From contig PULY01000028.1 of assembly GCA_003551125.1 (NCBI GenBank), positions 1 through 33,925 of the forward strand: a stretch of 33,925 nt of DNA, read 5' to 3'. Shown here in pieces: positions 22,302 to 30,566 of the stretch. Position numbers and translations under genes: made by a program. This DNA comes from Candidatus Iainarchaeum sp. Lineage in GTDB: Archaea; B1Sed10-29. The notes beneath the pieces are model-generated. The model was not told the DNA's origin. It saw only the letters and a list, made by a program, of their open reading frames with translations, and did not search any database. Positions within the stretch are counted from its first letter, which is position 1. The number at the start of each line of letters is the position of its first letter.

Positions 22302-23456
22302 TTAGTTTTTTTGTTTTTCCAGGTCTATTCTTAGGTCGACCATTCCTGTTCCAACTGGTATTGGGTTTCCAACTATTATGTTTTCTGCTACTCCTTTTAG
22401 TTCATCTTTTTCTCCTTTTTGAGCTGCTTTTAGAAGATGTTTGATTTGTTCTTCAAATGCTGCTCTTGCTAGTACTGATTCCTTTTCTCCTGATATTCCA
22501 TGTCTTCCTATTGGTGTTGGTCTTCCGCTTCTTGTTAATGCATCTGATATTAGGAGTATATGTCTTTTGTTTATATTATATTCTTCCGTTATTTCCATTA
22601 GTTCTTTGTACAGCATTTTTCTCGTTGCTTCTATTCCAAGTGTTTTGTATATTTCAGGGATTGAGTTTGAATCTGTCTTCTCTGGGTCTATGTCATCTGT
22701 TTTTAGAACTTCTTTTAGGTTTGATCCATCTGTGTGTATTTCGTATCTTGTTTCTCCATTTTCTTCTTTCTCTACTAATGTTGCTTTTTCTATTCCTTCT
22801 ATTCCTATTATTCTTGTGTTTTCCGCTTTTTCTACATATCTTCTGAGTGATTTTAGAGTTGATGCTTTTGGTTTGAATATTATTTTATCTTTTTCTATTT
22901 TTTCAGGTTTTCTTCTAATTTTTTCTTTTATTTTTTCCGCGATTTCATTCATTTCTATTCCTAGTTTTTCTATTTTTTCCATGTCGGGTTTTATTATTAT
23001 TTTTTCTTCAACCAGGTCTTCTTCTACTTTTCCTATGTCATTTGTTTTTGTTTCTTCAATTTTTTTCGCAATTTTTACTACTTTTTCTTTGTTTTTTTCT
23101 ATTTCTTTTTTTGGTCTTATTCTACATACTTCTTTCTTAGGTGTTTTTCTAGTTTCTATTAGCTCTTCAAGTCTTGGAAGTCCTTGTACTACGCTTACTC
23201 CTTCTGATAGTCCTGCCACGTGGAATGTTTTTAACGTCATTTGTGTTGCTCTTTCACCTATCGATTGTGCTGCTATTGCTCCTGCTGCTTCTCCTGGTTC
23301 CACTTGTCTTTTTTTGTATTCTTTTAGTACTTCTTCCATTACTTTTTCTGTTTGTTTCTGGTTTAGGTCCTTTGTTTCTTTTTTTGTCTCTTCTAGAAGT
23401 TTTTCAGGGAGTTCTTCTTCGTATTTTTGATAGATTTTTTTCTTTCCTTTTGCCAT
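22302..23456 (-). CDS. rpoA2: DNA-directed RNA polymerase subunit A''
   Basis: C-terminal part of the largest RNAP subunit, which archaea encode separately from A'. The 384 residues start with an archaeal N-terminal helix region and contain the bridge/trigger-loop region (EPGEAAGAIAAQSIGERATQMTLKTFHVAGLSEGVSVVQGLPRLEELIE, about 53-100). The end (HGISGEKESVLARAAFEEQIKHLLKAAQKGEKDELKGVAENIIVGNPIPVGTGMVDL) is the conserved cleft/jaw C-terminus. The gene starts 13 nt after rpoA1. Length is normal. Confidence 0.96.
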   Translation of the reverse strand: MAKGKKKIYQKYEEELPEKLLEETKKETKDLNQKQTEKVMEEVLKEYKKRQVEPGEAAGAIAAQSIGERATQMTLKTFHVAGLSEGVSVVQGLPRLEELIETRKTPKKEVCRIRPKKEIEKNKEKVVKIAKKIEETKTNDIGKVEEDLVEEKIIIKPDMEKIEKLGIEMNEIAEKIKEKIRRKPEKIEKDKIIFKPKASTLKSLRRYVEKAENTRIIGIEGIEKATLVEKEENGETRYEIHTDGSNLKEVLKTDDIDPEKTDSNSIPEIYKTLGIEATRKMLYKELMEITEEYNINKRHILLISDALTRSGRPTPIGRHGISGEKESVLARAAFEEQIKHLLKAAQKGEKDELKGVAENIIVGNPIPVGTGMVDLRIDLEKQKN

Positions 23457-23469
23457 TTTATCTCCTTTC

Positions 23470-26004
23470 TTATTTTTTTTCCTTTAATACTTTGTTTTTT
23501 ATCTTTTTGATGTCTATTCCTACTTCTCCTCTTGTGTTTTGAGGATGTATCTTGTCTTCCCCGTAGTTGAATTGAATTATTTGGTTTGATGCGCTTCTGA
23601 CTGTTTTATCTTGTTCCACTTTTAGATCTATTAATGCGTTTGCTGCTCTTTTGTATAGGTATCCTGAGTCTCTTGTGTTTAGTCCTTTGTCTATCTCTGA
23701 GTCTCTTCCATCCATCGCGTTTTGGAATAATTGTATTGGTGTCAGTCCTTCTAAGAATGAATTTGGTATGAATCCTCTGTCTTGAGGTGATAGTGTTTCT
23801 CTTTTTTGGTGAGGGAGTATTCTTCCTTTGTATCCTTTTTCAAGTCTTTTACCTTCTACTGCTGCTTGTCCAAGTGCTGAGCTCATTTGTACTAGGTTTT
23901 TCCAGTCTCCTCTTGCTCCACTTTTTGTCATTATTACTCCTGGGTTTTTTGGATCGAAGCTTCTGTATACTAAATCTTTTAGTTCACTGTTTATTTCACT
24001 CATTTTTTCTCTTACTTTTGCTTCAAGTGTTTCTTTTTCAGTTTTACCTGGATATGGTTCCAGTCTTCCTTCTTTGTATGCTTTGATATCTTTTTTTGCT
24101 TCGTCTTCTTTTTTCTTGATTATTTTTTTCCTTTCTTTATTTATTTTTTCATCTAACTCGTAATCTTTCATTGTGATTGTGTGTCCTTTCATCATTAATG
24201 CTTCCACTGTTACTCTTCCTATTCTATCTATAAATCTTCTCGCTTCTTCTACTCCCTCTTCATCCGCTATTTCTCTTGTTAGTTTTCCTCCTGGTCCGAA
24301 TGTGTTTTCGTCAAGTGTTCCTGTCTTTATCTGTCCGTCTTCTATTTTTACTTTTTCTTCTGATAAGTTGCTTTTTCCTTCCATATCTATTGAATTTGGA
24401 ATTAATTCGCTTATAATCTCTCTTCCAGTGTATTCTTTTTTGTCTTTATCTCCGGGTAGTTTGTTTATTCCTGCTTTTTTGAGAAGTCTCAGTGTTTCTT
24501 TTTTTGTGAATTTTGTTCCTTTGGTTGTCATGACTGCTAGTCCTGTTACATAGTCTTGGTGTCCCGCTAATATTTCTCCGTCTTTTGGTGATAGCAGGTT
24601 TTCACTTACTCTTAGTAAGTTATCTGCTTCTACTTGTGCTTCAGTTGTTTGCGGTATATGTACATTCATCTCGTCTCCATCGAAGTCCGCGTTATAAGGT
24701 ATTGCGATTCCGTCATTTATTCTGATTGTTTTTCCAGGCATTATTTTTGCTCTGTGAGCCATCATTGATTGTCTGTGTAGACTTGGTTGTCTGTTGAATA
24801 TTACAGGATCTCCATCTTTTAGCTGTCTTTCTACTGTGTACCCTGGTTCTAATTCTTCAATTAATTCTTCCTTGTTGAATTCGGTTATTTTGATTTTTTC
24901 TCCAGTTGGTCTTTTCACGTAATTTGCTTTTGGATGTTCTTCATTTTCTATGTATTCTTTCGCTTTTTCTATGTTTTTCTTCGTTACTTTCATTGGCACT
25001 GTTAGTTCTTCAGCCATTTCTAATGGCATTCCTACTTCTCCTATTGATATTGATGGGTCTGGACTTATTACTGATCTTCCTGAGAAATTCACTCTTTTTC
25101 CCGTTAGGTTTCCTTTTATTCTTCCTTCTTTTCCTTTTATTCTTTCAAAGAGCGTTTGTAATGATTTTCCTGATCTGTGTTTAGCTGCTGGTATTCCAGT
25201 TGTACTGTTATTCATGAAGGTAGTTACATGGTATTGTAATAGGTCCCATAGGTCCTCTATAATTGGTTGTGGTGCTCCTGCTGATAGATTATCCGCTAAT
25301 CTTTGGTTTATTCTCAATAAATCTATTAATTTATGTGTTAAATCATCTTCTGATCTGTCTCCCGATTCCAGTGTTATTGATGGTCTTGTGGTTGCTGGTG
25401 GTACGGGTAGTACTGTTAGTATCATCCATTCTGGTTTGTTTTCTTTACTTATATTAAGTGGTTCAAGATGTTCTTCTGGTATTCTCTCTAATCTTTCTCT
25501 TATTTCATTTGGTCTTAGTCTTTGTCCATTTTCCCTGTAGCTGGTTGGTTTTATGAATTCTATCTTTTTTTGTTCCGCTTCACAGTGTGGGCATTTTTCT
25601 CTTTTCTTAGCTTTGTTTCTTATTTTTCTGAATTGATAGATTCCTTTTTCCGGTTCTTTTTCAATTTCCTTTACTTTTTCTTCCGTTAGTGTTATTTTTC
25701 CGCATTCGCTGCAGGTTGTTCTTAATAAATCGTATATTTTTCTTCCAAATCCAACGTGTATTACTGGTCTTACGAGTTCTATGTGTCCAAAGTGTCCAGG
25801 GCAAGTGTCTTTTCTTCCTCCGCATGTTTTGCACCTTAGTCCAGGGTTTACTACTCCCATTTTTAGGTCCATTAATCCTCCTTCTATTGGGTATCCTGCA
25901 TCGTCGTATATGTCAGGTACTACGACTCTTATAGCGGACATTTCCCTTACTGTTTCTGGATCCATTAATCGAAAGCTTATTTCTCCTATTTCTTTTTCTA
26001 TCAT
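23470..26004 (-). CDS. rpoA1: DNA-directed RNA polymerase subunit A'
   Basis: N-terminal part of the largest RNAP subunit (RPB1/beta' homologue), 844 residues. Zinc sites are visible at C58, C61, C68 and H71 (CKTCGGRKDTCPGH) and at C98-x2-C101 with C138-x2-C141. The catalytic metal-binding motif NADFDGDEMN is at about 438-447. RQPSLHRQSMMAH before it is also canonical. The N-terminus MIEKEIGEISFRLMDPETVREMSAIRV aligns with the family start. A 17-codon ORF overlaps the ribosome-binding region, ending one base before this ATG. It is slightly shorter than many A' subunits. Confidence 0.97.
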   Translation of the reverse strand: MIEKEIGEISFRLMDPETVREMSAIRVVVPDIYDDAGYPIEGGLMDLKMGVVNPGLRCKTCGGRKDTCPGHFGHIELVRPVIHVGFGRKIYDLLRTTCSECGKITLTEEKVKEIEKEPEKGIYQFRKIRNKAKKREKCPHCEAEQKKIEFIKPTSYRENGQRLRPNEIRERLERIPEEHLEPLNISKENKPEWMILTVLPVPPATTRPSITLESGDRSEDDLTHKLIDLLRINQRLADNLSAGAPQPIIEDLWDLLQYHVTTFMNNSTTGIPAAKHRSGKSLQTLFERIKGKEGRIKGNLTGKRVNFSGRSVISPDPSISIGEVGMPLEMAEELTVPMKVTKKNIEKAKEYIENEEHPKANYVKRPTGEKIKITEFNKEELIEELEPGYTVERQLKDGDPVIFNRQPSLHRQSMMAHRAKIMPGKTIRINDGIAIPYNADFDGDEMNVHIPQTTEAQVEADNLLRVSENLLSPKDGEILAGHQDYVTGLAVMTTKGTKFTKKETLRLLKKAGINKLPGDKDKKEYTGREIISELIPNSIDMEGKSNLSEEKVKIEDGQIKTGTLDENTFGPGGKLTREIADEEGVEEARRFIDRIGRVTVEALMMKGHTITMKDYELDEKINKERKKIIKKKEDEAKKDIKAYKEGRLEPYPGKTEKETLEAKVREKMSEINSELKDLVYRSFDPKNPGVIMTKSGARGDWKNLVQMSSALGQAAVEGKRLEKGYKGRILPHQKRETLSPQDRGFIPNSFLEGLTPIQLFQNAMDGRDSEIDKGLNTRDSGYLYKRAANALIDLKVEQDKTVRSASNQIIQFNYGEDKIHPQNTRGEVGIDIKKIKNKVLKEKK

Positions 26005-26005
26005 T

Positions 26006-26059
26006 TTAATCGTCTTTTTTTATTTTTACAATGCTTTCTATCGTTTCTGGGTCTAACAT
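26006..26059 (-). CDS. Possible 17-codon ORF between rpoB1 and rpoA1
   Basis: A short frame, MLDPETIESIVKIKKDD, starts at ATG 26059, 14 nt after the rpoB1 stop, and ends with TAA one base before the rpoA1 ATG. Upstream is AAGAGATAAAAA, a weak Shine-Dalgarno match of the type used by neighbouring genes. The peptide resembles residues 14-25 of rpoA1 (MDPETVREMSAI), and the DNA is also similar (GAYCCAGAAAC). It may be a coupling leader, a remnant of duplicated rpoA1 sequence, or chance. It is not in the rpoA1 frame. Confidence 0.35.
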   Translation of the reverse strand: MLDPETIESIVKIKKDD

Positions 26060-26073
26060 TTTTTATCTCTTTT

Positions 26074-27879
26074 TTATGCTTTGTCTCTTAACCCTAGTTT
26101 TGGTTTTATTCCTATTGATTTTAATTCGTTTAATAGTAGTTTGAATGTGTAGCTCATTTTTACTTTTTCTACTTCTTTTGATCCGCATGATTCGCAGTAT
26201 GTTTCTCCTTTTATTTGGTTTTTTACTGCTATTGATCCGCATGATTCGCATACATACTGTATTGTTTCGTCGGATTCATCCATTAGTCTTTCTTGTAGAA
26301 GCATGCTTGCTCCGTGTGATATTAAACAGTCTCTTTCCATTACTCCTATTCTTAGACCTCCTTTTCTTGATCTTCCTTCTGTTGGCTGTCTTGTGAGTAT
26401 TTGAACTGGTCCTGTTGATCTTGCTCTTATTTTCTTTGATACTAAGTGTTCTAATCTTTCGTAGTAAACTACTCCTACGAATATTTTTGCTTCTATTCTT
26501 CTTCCTGTTTTTCCATCGTACATTATCTCTTTTCCAGTTGGTCTGAATCCGTGCTTTTCAAGTGTTTCCTCGAGTTTTTCCTTTGGTTCTCCTTCGAATG
26601 CTGTTCCATCGGTTTTTTCTCCCTCTATTGATGCTTTTTTGCTTCCTATCGCTTCTAGTAAGTGCCCTACTGTCATTCTTGATGGTACTGCGTGTGAGTT
26701 GAATATCATGTCTGGTTGTATTCCATTTTCACTCCATGGTAGGTCTTCTTCATCTTCTATTAGCCCTACTACTCCTTTTTGACCTGATCTTGCTGCAAAT
26801 TTATCTCCTACTAGTGGAGGCATTGTTTTTCTTGTTCTTACTTTTACCAATCTGCTTCCATTTTCATCTTCTGTTGCCATTACCCAGTCCACTTTTCCTG
26901 CTGCGTTTGGTCTTGTTGTTTTTGAATCTTCTTTTCTTTTTTCTTCCATTGGTGTTAATTCGCTTGTTTCTTCAAGGAATCTTGGTGGACTTGTTTTTCC
27001 TATTAGTACTCCTCCTGCTTCTACTTCTGTTTCTGGATTGGCTATTCCGTCTTCTCCTAAGTGAGTGTATTCTTCTTCTCCTCTGTATCCTTGTACTTCT
27101 TCGGTTGGTATTTCAAACCTATCTCTTTGTCCAGCTGCGTATCTCCTTTCTTTCGAGCTGTATGTTCTTAAATATGATCCTCTTGATAGTGCTCTTTCCA
27201 CACTTCCTTTGTTTAATATAATTGCGTCATCAATGTTATATGCTCTATATGGCATTATTGCCACTACAAAGTTTTGACCTATTGGTCTTGTTGTTAATCC
27301 TGCTTTTTCATCATATTTTGTACCTGTTAAAGGTTTTTGAGGGTAGAATAAGTAGTATCCTTGAGTATCTGTTCTTATGTTAGTTGTTGGAGAATAGAGA
27401 CCCATTGCTTGTCTCATCATAGAGTCTCCTTTTGCTGTCCTTACTGAGTGTGAGTGTTCTGGGTAAGGATTTACTGCTGAAGGTATTCCGAGTGATAGTG
27501 TTGGATGTATTTCTAGATGAGTGTGTTCTTCAGTTAATTCTTCTTCTTCCATTGCTATGTATGCGTTTTCTTCTTCTTCGGCATCTAAGTATTCTATTAT
27601 TCCATTTTTGAATAAATCTTCAAAGCTCATTTCATCTTTTTTAACTTTTTCTATATGTTCTTCGGTTAATTTAGGTTTTCCATCCTCTACAATTATCAAT
27701 GGTCTTATTGCTCTTCCTTTATCGGTGTTTATGTAAACTGAGTTATCATAATTGCTCACTGTGAGTGTTTTTGGAAGTTCTCCTCTCCTTCTTTTTCCTC
27801 TTATTTCTTCCGCTATTTCTTCAGGTTCTTCGTGAAACCCTATTAGTGATCCATCTAAGTATACACTCGCTTTATTCAT
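26074..27879 (-). CDS. rpoB1: DNA-directed RNA polymerase subunit B'
   Basis: C-terminal half of the second-largest RNAP subunit, separately encoded, 601 residues. Marks: SVRTAKGDSMMRQAMGLYSPTTNIRTDTQGYYLFYPQKPLTGT, NFVVAIMPYRAYNIDDAIILNKGSVERALSRGSYLRTY, LVGDKFAARSGQKGVVGLI, and the hybrid-binding lysine region with HAVPSRMTVGHLLE. Near the C-terminus are two CESCG zinc knuckles (VCESCGSIAV; YCESCGSKEV). The split of B into B'' and B' is known from many euryarchaea. It lies 9 nt after rpoB2. Confidence 0.97.
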   Translation of the reverse strand: MNKASVYLDGSLIGFHEEPEEIAEEIRGKRRRGELPKTLTVSNYDNSVYINTDKGRAIRPLIIVEDGKPKLTEEHIEKVKKDEMSFEDLFKNGIIEYLDAEEEENAYIAMEEEELTEEHTHLEIHPTLSLGIPSAVNPYPEHSHSVRTAKGDSMMRQAMGLYSPTTNIRTDTQGYYLFYPQKPLTGTKYDEKAGLTTRPIGQNFVVAIMPYRAYNIDDAIILNKGSVERALSRGSYLRTYSSKERRYAAGQRDRFEIPTEEVQGYRGEEEYTHLGEDGIANPETEVEAGGVLIGKTSPPRFLEETSELTPMEEKRKEDSKTTRPNAAGKVDWVMATEDENGSRLVKVRTRKTMPPLVGDKFAARSGQKGVVGLIEDEEDLPWSENGIQPDMIFNSHAVPSRMTVGHLLEAIGSKKASIEGEKTDGTAFEGEPKEKLEETLEKHGFRPTGKEIMYDGKTGRRIEAKIFVGVVYYERLEHLVSKKIRARSTGPVQILTRQPTEGRSRKGGLRIGVMERDCLISHGASMLLQERLMDESDETIQYVCESCGSIAVKNQIKGETYCESCGSKEVEKVKMSYTFKLLLNELKSIGIKPKLGLRDKA

Positions 27880-27888
27880 TTTTACACC

Positions 27889-29382
27889 TTATTTATTTTT
27901 GGAATAGTTCTTTATTTTTTCTATATCCATTGATTCTATGATTTCTTTTATTTCTTCTTGGTCTATTTTTTCGGATGATACTGTGCATCCTGTAGCTAAA
28001 TGTTTAATTAGTCCTACGTTTCCTCCTTCTGGAGACTCTAGAGGACATAGTCTTCCGAAATGTGTTCCGTGCAGTTCTCTTGGGTCGATCATCTTTCCCT
28101 TTCCGCCTATTGGTGCTTTTACTCTTCTCAAGTGGCTTAGTTTAGCCATGTTGTTTTCGGCGTCTAGCATTTGTGATACTCCTGTTCTTCCTTTTGCCCA
28201 TTCTCCTCCTCGGAAGGCAAATCCTAATCTCTGTGAAAGTGATTCTGATCTTACCAGTGTTTTTATTTTTAATCTTCTTCCTCTTGCGCTTGTTCTATCC
28301 ACCTGGTATTTTACATCTCTTTTGAATTTGTTTATTGCTGTTCTAAATTGTTCTTTTATCAGTTCTCCAGATATTTTTATTCTTTTGTTAGCGTAATGGT
28401 CTCTGTCATCCGGCTTTCTTATTCCTTTTGCGGTTTCTATTCCTTTTTCAGCCATTCTAACTAAGTAATGTGCTTTATTCATCCATATTTCAGGGTCGTT
28501 TCCCATGTGTCTCAGTAAGTAGTTGTTTAGATGATATCTTACTCTTGATTCTCTGTATTCTGGTTTCTGTCTTTTTGCCACTCTTTTCCCTAGAGCTTCT
28601 ATTGGGTCTTCTTCCAATGATTCTTCTATTTTACTTAGATTTAGTATTACATCGTTTTGTATGTGTGGTTTATCTGAGAATGCGTTTAGTATATCGTTTT
28701 TTGTTTCTAAACCAAGTGCTCTCAATACGTACATTAGGTTTAAGTGTCTTGGGCTATTTGGGTAGTTTATTTTTAGTTCTCCTCTGTGTTTTCTTGTTAT
28801 TCTTATATTGCTTCTGTATCTTCCTTTTTGTGATCTTACCGTTGTTTGTGTTTTTGTTTTTCCATTTCTTATTTTTTTTGTACTCATTACTCTGTTTAAT
28901 GCTAGTTCTTCTACTCCTATTAATACTCTTTCTGATCCGTTGATTATGAAGTATCCTCCAGGGTCATCTGGATCTTCATTTGCTCTTATTAATTCATCAT
29001 CATTCATTTCTGAAAGGTAGCATAGATTGCTTTTTACCATTGTTGGCATTTTACCTGCAAATACTTTGTCTCTGTCGGTTTCTTCTCCTTCTTCCAGTAG
29101 TGACATATCCATGTATAATGCTGATGCGTATGTTCTATCTCTTAATCTTGCTTCGTGTGGGAGTATTTTCGTTCTTGCTCCATCTGCTTCTGTTGCCTTT
29201 GGTTTTCTTGCTTCTATTCCATGTAATTTTACTGTTACATCTTGTTTATCGGTTTCTATATCTTCCTGTTCTTTTATTATTTCATGGATTTCTTTCTCCA
29301 TGAATTCATTATATGAATCTATGTGTTGTTGTGTCAAAGGATTTTCATCTAAATAAGCTTTGGCTATTTCCCATTTGTACAA
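27889..29382 (-). CDS. rpoB2: DNA-directed RNA polymerase subunit B''
   Basis: N-terminal half of the second-largest RNAP subunit, 497 residues. Marks: HQIDSYNEFMEKEI-like N-terminal segment, LPHEARLRDRTYASALYMDM, DPGGYFIINGSERVLIGVEELALNRV, and the fork region SLSQRLGFAFRGGEWAKGRTGVSQMLDAENNMAKLSHLRRVKAPIGGKGKMIDPRELHGTHFGRLCPLESPEGGNVGLIKHLA at the C-terminus. Ends with a short Lys-rich tail where the ancestral gene was split. Preceded by rpoH (42-nt gap), followed by rpoB1. Confidence 0.97.
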   Translation of the reverse strand: MYKWEIAKAYLDENPLTQQHIDSYNEFMEKEIHEIIKEQEDIETDKQDVTVKLHGIEARKPKATEADGARTKILPHEARLRDRTYASALYMDMSLLEEGEETDRDKVFAGKMPTMVKSNLCYLSEMNDDELIRANEDPDDPGGYFIINGSERVLIGVEELALNRVMSTKKIRNGKTKTQTTVRSQKGRYRSNIRITRKHRGELKINYPNSPRHLNLMYVLRALGLETKNDILNAFSDKPHIQNDVILNLSKIEESLEEDPIEALGKRVAKRQKPEYRESRVRYHLNNYLLRHMGNDPEIWMNKAHYLVRMAEKGIETAKGIRKPDDRDHYANKRIKISGELIKEQFRTAINKFKRDVKYQVDRTSARGRRLKIKTLVRSESLSQRLGFAFRGGEWAKGRTGVSQMLDAENNMAKLSHLRRVKAPIGGKGKMIDPRELHGTHFGRLCPLESPEGGNVGLIKHLATGCTVSSEKIDQEEIKEIIESMDIEKIKNYSKNK

Positions 29383-29424
29383 GATTCTGCACCTCTAGTT
29401 TTTCATATTGTTATTAATTTTATT

Positions 29425-29664
29425 TTAAGCAGGTATTACTACTCTGTAGTATTTTGTTTTTCCTGCTGTTGGACTATCTCTTGTTATTTCTATTACGTCT
29501 CCTTCCTCGGCATCTATCGCCTTTATAACTGGATCATTAGTTTTTATCTTTGGTAATTCTTTTTTTGTGATCCCGTATTTCTCTAAGATCTTTTTTGCAT
29601 CTTTTTCAGATAAAATCTCGTGTTTCGGAACTAATTCATGGTTCAGGAGTGTTTCTTTGTCCAC
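29425..29664 (-). CDS. rpoH: DNA-directed RNA polymerase subunit H (RPB5 C-terminal homologue)
   Basis: Small RNAP subunit, 79 residues. The sequence LLNHELVPKHEILSEKDAKKILEKYGITKKELPKIKTNDPVIKAIDAEEGDVIEITRDSPTAGKTKYYRVVIPA is a textbook RpoH/RPB5 domain, including the final YYRVV. The start is GTG 29664 (MDKET), with GAGGAGATAAA upstream. First gene of the RNAP operon, in the standard order H-B''-B'-A'-A''. Confidence 0.95.
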   Translation of the reverse strand: MDKETLLNHELVPKHEILSEKDAKKILEKYGITKKELPKIKTNDPVIKAIDAEEGDVIEITRDSPTAGKTKYYRVVIPA

Positions 29665-29917
29665 TTTATCTCCTCTTCTTTTTTGTTATTCTTTGTTTTC
29701 CCGAGGGAATGAGAAATCTGTTTATTCATTTTAATTCTCGGATAAATTTGAATTATATTTTGTTATTTCTCTTTCGGTTTAGTTTTAGTTTGGGAAGTAT
29801 TAATTGACGCGTTATTTATTTTTCTCTTTGGTGTTTTTAAGGGTTTCTGTTTTTTGTGTTTTTCATTATTTTTTCTTCTGTTTTTTATTTTTTCATCATT
29901 ATTTTTTGTGTGGGAAA
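29665..29917 (-). promoter_or_regulatory. Upstream region of the RNA polymerase operon
   Basis: 253 nt between tRNA-Asp and rpoH. On the minus strand a TATA-like stretch (CAAAATATAATTC, about 29750-29762) is followed by an imperfect inverted repeat: CCGAG at 29737-29741 with CTCGG at 29701-29705, and AATGA at 29726-29730 with TCATT at 29708-29712. The repeat would lie at or just after the predicted start. Further upstream is only A-rich sequence. The functional promoter cannot be fixed from sequence. Confidence 0.4.
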
Positions 29918-29990
29918 CGTCCCGCCCGGGATTCGAACCCGAGTCCCAGCCTCGACAGGGCTGAATCCTAGGCCACTAGACTAGCGGGAC
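29918..29990 (-). tRNA. tRNA-Asp (anticodon GTC)
   Basis: Minus strand: acceptor GTCCCGC/GCGGGAC, discriminator G, anticodon stem CAGCC/GGCTG with loop CTGTCGA (anticodon GTC), variable GGAC, T arm TCGGG-TTCGAAT-CCCGG with one T-G pair. No intron, no encoded CCA. A TATA-like CAATATAAAC about 30 nt upstream may drive it separately from tRNA-Pro. Confidence 0.95.
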
Positions 29991-30044
29991 ATATTAAGTT
30001 CTTGTTCATTTTCTTGTTTATATTGATTTCCTTAGAGTTTTGAA

Positions 30045-30149
30045 TGGGCTCGCTGAGATTTCCATTCATGAGTTAATTCACTCATTGAATTTTGAACTCA
30101 GGTCAGGAGCACCCGAAGCTCCCAGCATACCAAGCTAGCCTACGAGCCC
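30045..30149 (-). tRNA. tRNA-Pro (anticodon CGG) with a 32-nt T-loop intron
   Basis: Minus strand: acceptor GGGCTCG/CGAGCCC, discriminator A, D arm with AGCTTGGTA, anticodon stem GGAGC/GCTCC with loop TTCGGGT (anticodon CGG), variable TGACC, T stem CTGAG/CTCAG. The T loop is interrupted. Removal of bases 30059-30090 gives a perfect loop TTCAAAT and a 73-nt tRNA. Its 5' end lies only 13 nt after the stop of the upstream protein gene, so it is probably co-transcribed and released by RNase P. Confidence 0.92.
30059..30090 (-). other. tRNA-Pro intron (position 59/60) with canonical BHB motif
   Basis: The precursor folds as a bulge-helix-bulge. The outer helix is the T stem CTGAG/CTCAG. The central 4-bp helix is TTCA (T loop) with TGGA (intron 3' side). 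The two 3-nt bulges are AAA and AAT. The inner helix is TTC-A-ATGAGT with ACTCATGAA (one bulged A) and a GAATTA loop. Cutting after the second base of each bulge, as the archaeal splicing endonuclease does, removes 32 nt and joins TTCAAA to T, restoring the T loop exactly. Confidence 0.85.
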
Positions 30150-30162
30150 ATTTTATGGTTTT

Positions 30163-30492
30163 TTAATCGAATATTGTGCCCATTCCTTGTGCTGCATTTT
30201 CTTTTTCTTCTTCTATTGCTTTTATAACTTTCTGTTTTTCATCTGCTTTCAATTCTTTTACTCCTTCGTGTTTGATTTCTTCTTCGTTTTCTTCGAAGAA
30301 TTCTTCAGGGGCATTTACGTATAGATAGCTTCCTTCTTCTTGGAAGCCTAATGATTCTGAATCTCTTAGGTCATATCCTCTTCTTTTCCATTGATTTATC
30401 TTTTTCTCATCTCCATCAAGCTCATCATCTGCTTCCAGAGATTTCTTAACTTCTCTAAGCGCTTCTGGTTTTACCATGTAAACTTTTTCCAT
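30163..30492 (-). CDS. Small acidic hypothetical protein
   Basis: Not recognised. 109 residues, rich in Glu/Asp/Lys, with two parts: an N-terminal segment MVKPEALREVKKSLEADDELDGDEKKINQWKRRGYDLRDSESLGFQEEGSYLYVNAPEEFFEENEEEIKHEG that looks like a compact alpha/beta domain, and a charged helix (ADEKQKVIKAIEEEKENAAQG) ending in MGTIFD. No Cys, membrane segment or catalytic motif. ATG 30492 has AAGAGGTGTAAAAA upstream, and it is divergent from the HDAC-like gene. tRNA-Pro follows 13 nt after the stop. A function in RNA or translation is possible only by association. Confidence 0.75.
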   Translation of the reverse strand: MEKVYMVKPEALREVKKSLEADDELDGDEKKINQWKRRGYDLRDSESLGFQEEGSYLYVNAPEEFFEENEEEIKHEGVKELKADEKQKVIKAIEEEKENAAQGMGTIFD

Positions 30493-30566
30493 TTTTTACA
30501 CCTCTTGTAGTTTTTGTGATTTTTGTTTTTTCCGTAGAATTAGTAATATTTTCTTTCAGTTCGCGT

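Noticed and set aside
22441..23430. 329-codon plus-strand frame opposite rpoA2
   Set aside because: Antisense shadow; rpoA2 is clear on the minus strand and the antisense product has no recognisable domain.
29645..29729. A 28-codon frame starting at ATG 29729 and overlapping the rpoH start
   Set aside because: It overlaps rpoH, has no ribosome-binding site and low-complexity composition; chance is more likely.
29885..29910. ATGATGA box resembling a C/D sRNA C box near tRNA-Asp
   Set aside because: No D box (CTGA) at a suitable distance and no C'/D' pair; A-rich chance match.
30163..30492. Acidic protein as evidence for a salt-in halophile
   Set aside because: Most other proteins in the window are Lys-rich and not acidic; one small acidic protein is not enough.
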